From Sporisorium sorghi (taxonomy: Eukaryota > Basidiomycota > Ustilaginomycetes > Ustilaginales > Ustilaginaceae): a DNA stretch of 35,151 nucleotides. The notes under the pieces are model-generated. The model did no database searches, was not told the DNA's origin, and saw only the letters and a program-made list of their open reading frames with translations. Location: NCBI GenBank assembly GCA_023212695.1, contig JALCCG010000222.1, positions 1-35,151 of the forward strand. Reading direction: 5' to 3'. Positions 9,833 through 19,370 of this stretch are shown here, in pieces. Numbering within the stretch: the stretch's first letter is position 1; the number at the start of each line of letters is the position of its first letter. The position numbers and the translations under genes were made by a program.

Positions 9833-10684
9833 TCAAGCCGACGATCGAGTAAGATCCAAATCGACAAGCTGAGCCTTAGCAATGTCGTAGCACAGACCGT
9901 GCACCTGCACCTTGTTCATCACCTTACCCGACAAAGGCGAAGTGACGCCCTTCCAGTTATCCTGGATGACGTTCGTCGACACGATGTTGTCCACCTGCAA
10001 CTTGACCGACTCGTAGATCACCTTCTGCGCCAGCTCGCTACCCTCCAGACCCGGGTTCGCATCAACAACCTTCTTCGCGACCTGGGTCAGCGGCACCAGG
10101 TGACGCAGCAACGCGCTCGATTGCAGCGCCTCCTGACTCGGCGGCGCGCTCGCCCCAGCAATAGCAGCATTCACTCCACCGCACTCCGTGTGTCCAACCA
10201 CCACAACGTGCTCGATCCCCAGCGCCTGCACGGCGAACGTGAGCACGCTCAGCGCATTGTCGTCGTCGAGGCGGAACTGATTGGCAATGTTGCGCGTGAC
10301 AAAGATCTGGCCTGGGTCGGCATCGCACACGACCGACTCGGGAACGCGCGAGTCGGCGCAGCCAATCCACAGGATCTTGGGCGTCTGCGTCTGTGCGAGC
10401 TGCGCCGCCAGCTCCGGTTTGTTGGCGCAGAAGCTCGCGCTCCACGACTTGTTCTTGGCGAGCAGATCCGACACCTGCAGCATGCTGGGCGATGTGCTTG
10501 ACGACGACGAGGTGGTCGAGTGGGATCGAATTGAAGCTTTTGAGGGATGGCGGCAAGCAGCACACGGTGTGGTCGAAAAGGATCGAGTCGAGGCGAGACG
10601 TTGCACGAGGTCAAAGGACAGAAAGTGGTGACGACGAGCAGCCACGCTAAATAGCGACGAGCGAGGTAGAGCAGCAGGGTACAT
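9833..10684 (-). CDS. Beta-class carbonic anhydrase, probably mitochondrial
   Basis: This zinc enzyme interconverts CO2 and bicarbonate, which fungi need at ambient CO2 for carboxylation reactions. The beta-class zinc ligands are clear: CADSR (Cys 109, with the Asp/Arg dyad) and HTECGG (His 165, Cys 168), within IGCADSRVPE and VVVGHTECGGVNA. The 283-residue model starts at the ATG ending at 10684. Its first 60 or so residues are rich in Arg, Ser and Thr with no acidic residues (RLASTRSFSTTP), typical of a mitochondrial presequence. A second in-frame ATG ending at 10483 (MLQVSDLLAKNKSW) begins right at the conserved core and would give a 216-residue cytosolic form. The frame is also open upstream as far as 11161, but that part is low-complexity. 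The gene converges with the P450 gene. Confidence 0.9.
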   Translation of the reverse strand: MYPAALPRSSLFSVAARRHHFLSFDLVQRLASTRSFSTTPCAACRHPSKASIRSHSTTSSSSSTSPSMLQVSDLLAKNKSWSASFCANKPELAAQLAQTQTPKILWIGCADSRVPESVVCDADPGQIFVTRNIANQFRLDDDNALSVLTFAVQALGIEHVVVVGHTECGGVNAAIAGASAPPSQEALQSSALLRHLVPLTQVAKKVVDANPGLEGSELAQKVIYESVKLQVDNIVSTNVIQDNWKGVTSPLSGKVMNKVQVHGLCYDIAKAQLVDLDLTRSSA

Positions 10685-11259
10685 CCAAACGCGACTTGAG
10701 GACGGCGAGCTTGCACGATGCAGCAGAAGGAGCAGCGGTGACGGCAGCAGGGACAACAATGACGAGGTGGTGGGATGCCAAGAAAGATAAGGAACGCAAG
10801 GAGCAGCAGCACCTACTAAACGGACAGGAGGTCGTGCTCCAAGAAGAATATGCTGGAACAAGCGACTCTGCCGTGTCGGAAGGGCAGCACTTGCTTGGAT
10901 CCCGGCAACAAGAGTGCTGTTGGACGAGGACCAAGCTTGCAGCAACCTGGGGAAGAACGCCTTGTTGATTGGCAATAGAAGTGATGTCGTCCGCTTGATC
11001 CGTTGAGGCTGACTCGATTCTGGCCATGCGCAGCTGCGATAATCGTCTCGTTTCAAACGACAGCCATGTTTGCCGATTAAGAGCGCTCGCAGCCGAGCAG
11101 AGACGACGACGGCGACTTGGCCTTGTGCAGCTGCTGCTGTGGTGAGCAGCGCAGGCAACATGGGAAAGGAAAAAGTCCATGACTTACAGTAGCCGAAAAA
11201 CGCTATGCAAAAAAAATGATTGAGAGATCAAAGACCGACGACGGGTTTTGGCCATCAAT

Positions 11260-11260
<1 letters not shown>

Positions 11261-11297
<37 letters not shown>
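11261..11297. repeat. Poly-A tract (37 nt)
   Basis: An uninterrupted run of 37 A just left of the assembly gap, followed by a stretch of short homopolymer runs (GTTTAAACCCCCAAAAAA) that looks like low-accuracy sequence. Confidence 0.9.
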
Positions 11298-11301
<4 letters not shown>

Positions 11302-11340
11302 AAACCCCCAAAAAAGGTTAAGGCGTTTGGTTTTTTTTGC

Positions 11341-11362
11341 TTTTTTTTTTTTTTTTTTTTTT
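11341..11362. repeat. Poly-T tract (22 nt) next to the gap
   Basis: A run of 22 T ends 7 bases before the N gap. Together with the poly-A run at 11261 it forms an imperfect A/T inverted pair that could fold back or stall sequencing. Confidence 0.85.
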
Positions 11363-11369
11363 GGAGTTT

Positions 11370-11379
11370 NNNNNNNNNN
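11370..11379. other. Assembly gap (10 N)
   Basis: Ten undetermined bases, probably a placeholder length and not a measured one. Flanking homopolymers on both sides explain why assembly failed here. Any statement about spacing across this point is unreliable. Confidence 0.99.
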
Positions 11380-11448
11380 TGAGCAAAAAAATGGACGAAA
11401 AAGAAAGAGGTGTGGTAGGAAAAGTCGCATGCCATGGCTTACCTTAAA

Positions 11449-11450
<2 letters not shown>

Positions 11451-11486
<36 letters not shown>
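11451..11486. repeat. Poly-A tract (36 nt)
   Basis: A run of 36 A, right of the gap, preceded by TTAAAAT and followed by GAGAGATTCG. It is one of several long poly(dA:dT) tracts between genes in this window. Confidence 0.9.
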
Positions 11487-11489
<3 letters not shown>

Positions 11490-11890
11490 AGATTCGACTC
11501 ACCAACCAGGTTCATGCGCTTGGTCGTTGTTCGCTTCTCTTTTTTTTGTTGTCTTGGAAGTTGATCTGTGCCCCAAAAATAGTTGTCATTCCTAATCAAA
11601 TTTTATCAGTCCAACACATCAGAGCAAAGCAAAAGCCGGCAGCGAAGTCTGCAATTTCAGATTCTCGTGGATCTTGCAGCAAACAATTAACCTCTCACAT
11701 ATCGCGATCGGGCTGTCGATACACATAGCCGCCCGATCTGGCTCTTCACGACAACCCTCAACAAGCTTGATCGCGAACCTCAGCCACAACTCTGGGCTCT
11801 CTGGGCAACAGACAATGAATTGTTCGTAGGGATGCACAATGTATAAACGGTTCGTGAGAGAGTGATCGAGCAGAGAGCAGCTACTTGGGC

Positions 11891-14890
11891 TCACTGGGTA
11901 CGACCTGGCAGCTGAAAGTCCAGAAGAGGCTGGCTGTTGCGACGTTGAGATCGATCGCCAGCACCTTGGCTCAGACGTCGGCGGTCCGTCTCGCTCAGGC
12001 GCGGTTTGCCTTGCTGCGATTGGGCGGGGAAGGGGTTCACCGAGGCAGGCTGGGGCGAAGTGGGGCGGGTGCTGATGGGCGTGCCAGGGTTGGATGGCTT
12101 GGCGGCCCTGGGATCCAGCTGCTCCACGTTGGAGATCGACTTGCGCCATTCCGCAGCTCTGTTCACCCCACCACCACCTTCTCGTGCCTCTTCGCCCACC
12201 GCTTCCAGCAGAGTGGCACTCAGGTTGCGCGATCGTCGACGTTCGTCGCGGGAGCCGGTACCGCTCATCTTGTTAAGGTCCACGCTGCTTCGGCCTGGCG
12301 ATGCCACCCTGCCGTTCGACGCTGACCCAGCGGCGGCAGCCGCAGCAGCCGCCTTTTGAGCCTCGCGCTCCTGCATGCGCCTTCTCTCTGACCTCTGCTT
12401 CCTCTCCCACTCCTCCTTGGCTCTGCGCAGAGCGTCCGCATCTTGGACCGTCTGCGTCGCAGGCGCCTGCAAAGCTGCTAGTTTGGCTCGGTGTCTCGCC
12501 TCGAGCTCCTCGATCGACATGGCGCGCAACCGGCGCTCTGCGTCGGCGCTTGCACTGCGCTTGTGAGCCACCCGACCATCCTCGGCGCCTGGATTCGTCC
12601 AGGGTACAGCCGGCTGATCGTTGCGACGCATCGCCAGCGATCGGCGAGCCTGCGTCACGGCGCTGCTTTGACCGCCGCTGACCGTCTTGACCGCACCCGT
12701 GGTGGGCGAGATCGACGGCCTCTGCTGCGGCACGTAACCCTGGCGCTGCTGCTGTGCGTACGGCTCAACATAAGGCTGTGAAAAGACCGTGCTGACACTG
12801 TGCTGCACCTGATCCTGGTGCGACGAGCTCTTGGCCATCGGAGCCGAACCCGAGCTGGGCACGCTGCTAGGCGGTATAGGGTTCGAGAGAGTACGTTCGT
12901 GCGAGGCCGAACCCGATGACGCATTCCAGTTGGACGAGCCAGCTCCAAACACGGATGCGGACGTCAGGCCCAGACTTTGACTGCGTCCGTGAAGGTTGTT
13001 CAGCGAGCGTTCCTGTGGACCAGCCAAAGGCGAGACGCTAGCGGGTTTGGTTTGTTCCGTTTTGGGCGGCGCAAGGTCCATGAAGCTGGCCGAGTTGTTC
13101 ATCAAAGCTGCTGTAGAGGCAGAGCGTCGTCGGAATGACTCGGTGCCCGCGGAAGCCTCGGAAGAAGCAGCCCGCACCATGTCGAGCGATTGCGGCAAAC
13201 GAGGCGCAAACACGTTCGTCGAATCCGGTGTTCCCCTGGCTGCGAAACTGTCGACCGGGGTCACGGGGCTAGCTCGCGACGCAGGCGCAGGCTGAGCTGC
13301 TGGACTCGAGTCCAAGTCTCCCAGCGGCGAAGTGAGGGCCGGCAGATCGAGTCGCAGCGGACCCTCCGTCTCGACGCGTTCGGGTCCTTTCTGGATGTAG
13401 TCGAGGAATTGAGCACTGCGACGGCCAGCAGATTGCGCGGGGAACGGATAGGCATTGTTTTCGAGTACGCTCGAGGGAGCGGGAGAATGGATGAACTTTT
13501 CCACGTTGGACGACGGGGTGGGCAGCTCTTTGGCATCGGTGTTGGCACGGAAGAGCGTCATGAACGAGCTCGCGCGGCTTCGGTTGTCCTTGTACTCCGA
13601 GGGTGATGCAGGTGCAAGGCCGCTCTCTTCATCGCCACCGGCGACGTTGCGGCTGGCCGTCTTGTTGTAGCCGTGTCGCGCTTCCCACTCTTCCAGATCG
13701 CGCTTTGCAGTGCGAGCGACGGCACGAGCGGCTCGTTCCGCCTTGGATCGCAGATTGCGTCGCTCGTCGGAGCGCTTCAATGCCGAGAGCTGGGTTCGAA
13801 GGTCGGACCACAGGCGCATCTGGAAGGCAAAACCCATGAGGATCAGCGCTCCGAGCACACCAAGTTCGATCTGCATGCCCTGCACAAGCGGAAAGTGACC
13901 GTTCTGGAAAGTGGGCGGGTACTTGTTGCTGAAGAGCGAATCAAAGCCGAGGTTGCGGATGTAGAACTCCTTGAGACCTTGGGTGGAGTAGCAGTCAATT
14001 CCGAGCGTGAGGGCGGTGGCGCCAATAATGGCGGTCGACAAAGCGAGCACGAGTGAGTGGATGCGCTCGATGCAGCCGACGGTGAAGAAGGCGGCGAACA
14101 GGCCGATGTACAAGATGAAGCGGAGTGCGACGGGACGAATAAGTCCGCCGGATCGGACGGCTTGGAGGAAGAGGCCGAACGCGAACCCACCGAGGCCGCA
14201 AGCGAACAGTCCGGCACCGCGCCAAAAGACAATCGAGATGATACCTCCGAGGGCACCAGCAATGGCGGCAGCGACAAGGAAGACACCTTGGATGCCTTTG
14301 GACGGTGGGTTGACCGCGGGCTCTACGCCAACCTTGAGGATGATGGAGATGCAGATGAGGGCCAAGGCAAAGAAGCCAGACAAAAAGTAGCTCGACCATC
14401 GGTTGCGGTGACCGTAGAATGCCATGGGCAGGCCCATGAGGATGAGAATTGCACCAAGGACGCCAAAGGCAGGGTTGATGATGGTGTGAAGCGGGAGAGC
14501 GATGTTGGTTGAGGCGTGCAAGGCGGGTGCGGTCACGTTTGCCGTTGCGGACGGCGCAGGAGCGGATGCGGAAGTTGACGTCGCGTTCGCCGTCACCGGG
14601 ATGGCCGTCGTCACAGGGATGTACCAGACATCGCCGCTGTGAGACGCAGAAGAGGTGAGGCTTGTGGGGAGCGATTGTCCTCTCGACAGAGTCGTGGTGA
14701 TGGTCGAGACAACCGTGGTTGAGGAAGGAGCAGCCGTTGAGGTCGAGTTGAGTGCCGTCGACGACGCAGCGGCAGAGCTGCTGATGGTCGAGGAGGGCTG
14801 CGCCGTTGGCTCCTGGGCCTGTGCGAGGCAGACTTGCAAGGCCAGCAGGCCGAAACCGAGAGCCTTGTTGAAGCTGGGCGTGATCAGCAT
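11891..14890 (-). CDS. Secretory-pathway membrane protein with TM7S3/TM198-like (DUF4203) domain
   Basis: The 999-residue, intron-free product starts with a signal peptide (about residues 1-26, hydrophobic GFGLLALQVCLAQA). A Ser/Thr/Ala-rich stretch to about residue 125 follows, likely O-glycosylated and outside the cell or in the lumen. Residues about 140-365 hold roughly seven hydrophobic helices with small-residue motifs (NPAFGVLGAILILMG, GALGGIISIVFWRGAG, CGLGGFAFGLFLQ), which resemble the TM7S3/TM198-like fold (DUF4203). After the last helix comes a charged segment (RRNLRSKAERAARAVARTAKR), then about 550 residues of Ser/Pro-rich probably disordered cytosolic tail. Within the tail is a short helical, possibly coiled-coil, region (ELEARHRAKLAALQ, then KEEWERKQRSERRRMQEREA) and a run of nine Ala. 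I know no proven biochemical role for fungal members; a surface sensor or scaffold is a guess from layout only. Confidence 0.85.
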   Translation of the reverse strand: MLITPSFNKALGFGLLALQVCLAQAQEPTAQPSSTISSSAAASSTALNSTSTAAPSSTTVVSTITTTLSRGQSLPTSLTSSASHSGDVWYIPVTTAIPVTANATSTSASAPAPSATANVTAPALHASTNIALPLHTIINPAFGVLGAILILMGLPMAFYGHRNRWSSYFLSGFFALALICISIILKVGVEPAVNPPSKGIQGVFLVAAAIAGALGGIISIVFWRGAGLFACGLGGFAFGLFLQAVRSGGLIRPVALRFILYIGLFAAFFTVGCIERIHSLVLALSTAIIGATALTLGIDCYSTQGLKEFYIRNLGFDSLFSNKYPPTFQNGHFPLVQGMQIELGVLGALILMGFAFQMRLWSDLRTQLSALKRSDERRNLRSKAERAARAVARTAKRDLEEWEARHGYNKTASRNVAGGDEESGLAPASPSEYKDNRSRASSFMTLFRANTDAKELPTPSSNVEKFIHSPAPSSVLENNAYPFPAQSAGRRSAQFLDYIQKGPERVETEGPLRLDLPALTSPLGDLDSSPAAQPAPASRASPVTPVDSFAARGTPDSTNVFAPRLPQSLDMVRAASSEASAGTESFRRRSASTAALMNNSASFMDLAPPKTEQTKPASVSPLAGPQERSLNNLHGRSQSLGLTSASVFGAGSSNWNASSGSASHERTLSNPIPPSSVPSSGSAPMAKSSSHQDQVQHSVSTVFSQPYVEPYAQQQRQGYVPQQRPSISPTTGAVKTVSGGQSSAVTQARRSLAMRRNDQPAVPWTNPGAEDGRVAHKRSASADAERRLRAMSIEELEARHRAKLAALQAPATQTVQDADALRRAKEEWERKQRSERRRMQEREAQKAAAAAAAAGSASNGRVASPGRSSVDLNKMSGTGSRDERRRSRNLSATLLEAVGEEAREGGGGVNRAAEWRKSISNVEQLDPRAAKPSNPGTPISTRPTSPQPASVNPFPAQSQQGKPRLSETDRRRLSQGAGDRSQRRNSQPLLDFQLPGRTQ

Positions 14891-15271
14891 CTTGATGGTC
14901 GTGTGCAGCCTAGAGATCGTCCGTGATGCAGCGGCTGGATCTTGACAGCCTAGATGGTTGTAGTCGGTTCAAGCACGCATGACCTCGACCTGTCCCTGGA
15001 GGTGTGAGAGCGGAGGACCAAAGCTAGAGAGAAGGATGGGTCGGCCAGCAAAGATGTCAGTGCGACGAATGAACTCGACGACGTGGCAGCTCGAAGCTAA
15101 TTTACTGTAAGGGATGATGTGGTTGGCTCGACGGCCAGGACGAAGCGACTGGCTCTGGAGCAAGGTGGACACTTGAAAGCGAGGAGAGGGGAAGCGTAAC
15201 TTATGGCAAGTTCGAGAATCGTTTGACAGTCGGATCGCGAAAACGGGTCCCGCGACACTTGCCGAGCTGAG

Positions 15272-15303
<32 letters not shown>

Positions 15304-17209
15304 CTTTTTTTTTTTGTGGCGTAAGGAAGCGCACTGTCACTGTCGCAAAATGACGTTTTATCGGAAAAATAAAAAAATAAAAAATAAAAAAAGAGCCTTC
15401 GTGAATGCAAGGTTGAGAGCTCCTACCGACCCTCTGCCGCCTCCTTCAAACATCGGAGACATTGTGAAGCGACCTTATGAAAAAGCAGGAGACTGTACAA
15501 CTTCAGCAACAGCGGTAAATTGAGCCGCAGGTGGCGTATCAAGAGGGGCTTGAGACATCCGTGTGGGCTGGCTGACTGGCTGACCTGCAGCGAACGAGCC
15601 TCCCGAAGGTTAGTGTCGAGGGTTGCGATGCAACGTGACAGTCGACTGTGTGTGCTAGGAGCATCTACAGTAACTCAGCATGGTCGCAGTCACTTCCGGC
15701 TGTGCTCCTTTGTGTCGTTCTTGAAAGCTCTTCGCCGTGTCGGTTGATTGACGCACGGCCTTGATTCGAAGGTCTTCGGATCGCCGCGGTCTTGACGAGA
15801 AAAAGCGGGAAATCGTCGCAGCACGCCGACCAATCACAAAAAGGCTTGGCCATCAAAACGACAGACCGTCTTACGCAAGACCAGCGCGAATGTCAAGTCT
15901 GCCTTCGGAGCAAGAGCCGACAGACCGTCGTAGCGTGATACAGTATCGCTTGGGTTCGCTTTCCAACTCAGAGTCTAGGCGCCGCACTGCTCATCCCTTG
16001 CTCAAAAGGCTTGAGCGCGCGCTCGCATGCATGCACGGCCCGCACGCACCCGCCGCAGACTGCGTCTATCGATGGTACAGTATCAGCTGCACAGATGAGA
16101 AAGGGTGGTGACATGTGATCATACGAAATGACAGACGGACGCTCGGGCCTGTGTGCTAGTCGACGCCCCCATCCAGTGTGCGTCTGTTAGCGTTGGCAAG
16201 CATGTGGACGATGCCAATTCAGGGTCCAATTTCGGTTGCGAGATCGTCACTGGCTGTTGCTGTTTCAAACTGCGACGATCAACTTTTTAGTCAGGGTCCA
16301 AACCTTCGAAGGAAGTCTCTCGCACGCAGCGCATGCTGCAAGAAAGCTCTAAATCAGATTCCTTGGTCAACATGGCGCTGCAACTTGCACATGTGGCGCT
16401 TTGTTTTCGGCACTGAGGTGTCATGCATCGAACGTCGTTCAACCGCATAGTCACTCGCTGTGCGTCCGGAAAGGATGTTGATGATGATATCGTTGGTGGT
16501 GATGGTGCTGCGGTTGCAGTGACCGTTGATGCTTGCCTCGACGCAGGACACCACCATGAGCTGCAACAGTCCCACTCCAGCCTGCAGTCGCGCATGTACA
16601 TCACTCGGCGGGACTCCTCAAACAGCATGATCATTGTCATCTTGTTCAGTGCGTTCGCTTGCAGGTCAACGTCACAATCACCTTCTGCCTTCCTGTTGCA
16701 TGTTTTTGTGTCCTCATTTTTCCCGCTATTGAAATTGCGAAGTGTCGTCGCTCGACGAAAAAAAAAAGCTTATTCTCTGCGCCAATGGCATGACGAGCAT
16801 CTTGTCGTTCCATTGCCAAGTGCAAACAAGATCATATCACATGTTTGCTACCTGTCGAAGATGAATTGCTGGTGTTAGCGCAGCGTTGCTATGACGATTG
16901 AGCTGATCTGGCGAGGAAAGGGGGTTTGCCGTCCGAAACCTACGAAAAAATACCGCAGAATGTTACGACGGGCTAAGATCACAATTTGGTGCGAAAAAAT
17001 AATAATAATAATAAATCTCCCTTTGTCCAGCGCAGCGCGAAGATTTCAGGTCAAATTTGCCTTTCTGAGGAGAAAAGGAAGACGCGCGCACTGTCGCCAA
17101 CACAGTGATTCGTCTCGTTCTCAAAGGCTGATCGCTACCGACGTGATCGCAATCGACCATCACCTACGATCCGTCTACACAGCTGTTCTCGTGATCACTC
17201 ACATACACC
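14891..17209. other. Long divergent intergenic region, no gene supported
   Basis: About 2.3 kb separates the start codons of the membrane-protein gene (minus) and eIF3h (plus). It carries a poly-T tract at 15275-15315 followed by an AT-rich stretch near 15360-15392. Open frames are short, several begin with TTG, and none resembles a known protein. I found no tRNA box pattern. A non-coding RNA or a small multi-exon gene cannot be excluded. Confidence 0.5.
15275..15315. repeat. Poly-T tract with one C (about 41 nt)
   Basis: A run of 29 T, one C and 11 T lies about 390 bp upstream of the membrane-protein gene's start codon (which is on the minus strand, where the tract reads as poly-A). Confidence 0.9.
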
Positions 17210-18433
17210 ATGTCTGCAGCTGCTCGCACCGCACCAACACCGGCTGCCGCCGCCGCCGCCGCTCCTGCTGCTGCGCCCGCCAACACCGCAGCTTCGGCCA
17301 TTGCAAAGGCATCCACCACCGATGCCCAGTCCGAACTCGACCGCGCCGCTCTGGAAGCCCTTGAACTCGACTCGGATGTCATCACCTCTGTTCGCCTCGA
17401 TGGTCTGGCTCTCACCAAGATCGTCAAGCACTGCCGCGATGCCCACCCGGCCTCGGCTTCCGGTGCCCTTCTCGGCATGGACCTCGGCGGAACCCTTGAG
17501 GTCTCGAACGTCTTTGCCCTTCCCAACCCTGGTCGAAGCAACAGTGAACGTGACGAGGAGGAGGACCGCAGCAGCCGCAATGCAACCCGATACACCTCGG
17601 ACATGGTCCGTTTGTTGCGCGATGTCAACGCCGATGCCAACCCTGTCGGTCTCTACCAGGGATGCTTCCTCGGTGCTTTCCTCAGCTCGTCCGTCGTCGA
17701 CGGTCTTGCTGCCATCGCTGGTCTGATGGAGCGCGATGGTGCCAGCGGCCGTGGCAAGGGTGTCCTCATCGTTCACGACCTCGCACAGTCTGCCCAAGGC
17801 AACACATCGGTCAAGGCGTACCGTCTCTCTCCCTCATTCGTCGAGGCCCACAAGAAGGGCAAGTTCCACACACAGAGCCTCATCGACCACAAGCTCACCT
17901 TTGCCAACATCCTCATCGAGATCCCCGTCTCGCTCCGAAACACCGCGCTCCTCGACGCTTTCCTCAGCAGCATCTCGACACCAAGCGCACCCGGCCCGTC
18001 GATCGTGCAGCCCAGCACTTCGGACCTGTTGCGCAACCCGCCCACCGCTGCACTCACCCCATCCTACACCTCTCTCAACCTCGCATTGGAACCTGTGCTC
18101 GCTTCCTCGCTCGAGTCGACGCTCGAGATCATGGACGAGCACGCCGCTGAGGCCGGCAACGTTGGATTCCAGGCACGACAGCTTGCACGAGAGAAGGCCA
18201 AGGCCGAGGCGTACCTTGCTCGCAAGAAGGCCGAGAACGCAGCACGCGAGGCTCAGGGTCTCGCTCCCCTCCCCATCGAGGACGTCAACCGTCTGTTCAA
18301 GATCCCTGCCGAGCCCTCGCGCCTCGAGGCCACCTTGCTGCTTGGTCAGATCGACAGCTCGGCGAGACGTCTGGCCGAGACGGCTGCTCTCGGTGTGATC
18401 CAGCTCAACGCCGCCAAGACTGGTGCCGTGTAA
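17210..18433 (+). CDS. Eukaryotic translation initiation factor 3 subunit H (eIF3h)
   Basis: The 407-residue, intron-free product is the MPN-domain subunit H of eIF3, the cytosolic complex that joins the 40S ribosome to mRNA and initiator tRNA. After an Ala/Pro-rich leader (residues 1-40), the MPN domain begins with VRLDGLALTKIVKHC and continues through GALLGMDLGGTLEVSNVFALP, as in eIF3h homologues. The region where active JAMM proteases have HxHP reads GLYQGCFLGAFLSSSVVD, with both histidines absent, so this is a pseudo-MPN without metal catalysis, as expected for eIF3h. A basic helical region follows near the C-terminus (QARQLAREKAKAEAYLARKK). The ATG context (CACCATGTC) is good. The C-terminal helix ending in LNAAKTGAV fits eIF3h length. 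An alternative such as the proteasomal or CSN MPN subunits fits less well. Confidence 0.9.
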   Translation: MSAAARTAPTPAAAAAAAPAAAPANTAASAIAKASTTDAQSELDRAALEALELDSDVITSVRLDGLALTKIVKHCRDAHPASASGALLGMDLGGTLEVSNVFALPNPGRSNSERDEEEDRSSRNATRYTSDMVRLLRDVNADANPVGLYQGCFLGAFLSSSVVDGLAAIAGLMERDGASGRGKGVLIVHDLAQSAQGNTSVKAYRLSPSFVEAHKKGKFHTQSLIDHKLTFANILIEIPVSLRNTALLDAFLSSISTPSAPGPSIVQPSTSDLLRNPPTAALTPSYTSLNLALEPVLASSLESTLEIMDEHAAEAGNVGFQARQLAREKAKAEAYLARKKAENAAREAQGLAPLPIEDVNRLFKIPAEPSRLEATLLLGQIDSSARRLAETAALGVIQLNAAKTGAV

Positions 18434-18739
18434 ACGCTCGCAGCATCACACTCGCCCCTTTCCAACCCCAAAAACGAGCATGGCCTGCATTTGAGAGCTC
18501 TCGATACCACTTTCACAGCTGTAGCGCTCGCTGGTGCCGCACCGACCTCATCGCCGCATCGCTCTCTTCGGCCTGCTCGAGCAAGATCTGTAGATCAATC
18601 ATCTCCCAACGTTGGCATTCACGGACTCTAGCAACAGCTTGCTGCGTCCCGCTTCTTCCTCTTTCTCTCCTTGTAGTTTATCCACATCCAGCTTCCCCTG
18701 CATACTGAAACATTTCCAGCACATCGTCACTCGTGCGAT

Positions 18740-18742
<3 letters not shown>

Positions 18743-18793
<51 letters not shown>
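18743..18793. repeat. Poly-T tract (51 nt)
   Basis: An uninterrupted run of 51 T about 310 bp downstream of the eIF3h stop codon and upstream of the eL31 leader. Confidence 0.95.
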
Positions 18794-19370
18794 CTATCGA
18801 CGCCGGCTGCGAGTCGCTTCTCGCCGAAACCAGCCGAGCGCAACTCCGGAGTGTGCCACCTGAAGCCGTCTCGTCTTCATGCCGAAGCGTTGACGACACA
18901 AGAGGAAGGAAGGCTTGCGACGATGAATTTTCGGATCATGTTAAACCGTTGGCGTCTCCTCCTCAAGAGAGAAATGCTCGACACACGTACGAGATCTGCT
19001 TCCTTCAGCAAAAATACAGTTGTACACGTGACTTGAGGGCTTTGAGCAGAGAACCTGAATTCGAATTCACACTTGTATTCATTTTCGTGGTCCTTGCTTC
19101 TCGCTGGGCCGGGGATCTGCTGGCCTGGAAGAGAGAGGCTGCGCTCTGGGCGAAGGTCGAGACTGGCAACAGCGTTGAAATTTCGAGAAAGCGAAGCTGG
19201 TGCTCTGTTAGGTGTGGCAGAGGCTGGCTCACTGCCTGAGAGCGCCTGAGAAGCGCTGTTCGGCTTTGAGAGAGTGTTGAGAGCATTGAAGATTGTCCAA
19301 GTCCTCGTCGCTGTCATCTCCGCCCTTCACATCCTTTGAGATACCATCACCCTCAAGATCGATATCAACA

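Larger units (their letters stand above)
10685..11890. other. Intergenic, homopolymer-rich, contains assembly gap
   Basis: This lies between the 5' end of the carbonic anhydrase gene and the 3' end of the membrane-protein gene, both on the minus strand. It holds two poly-A tracts, a poly-T tract and a 10-N gap. The frame of the carbonic anhydrase gene stays open through its first 480 bp but is low-complexity. Near the end (11550-11880) the sequence is less GC-rich and shows no gene. Confidence 0.6.

Noticed and set aside
17640..17710. eIF3h as an active JAMM deubiquitinase
   Set aside because: The HxHP histidines are missing (GLYQGCFLGAF), as is normal for this subunit.
19040..19080. tRNA-like T-loop (AATTCGAATTC)
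   Set aside because: No matching acceptor stem, anticodon arm or A box was found around it.
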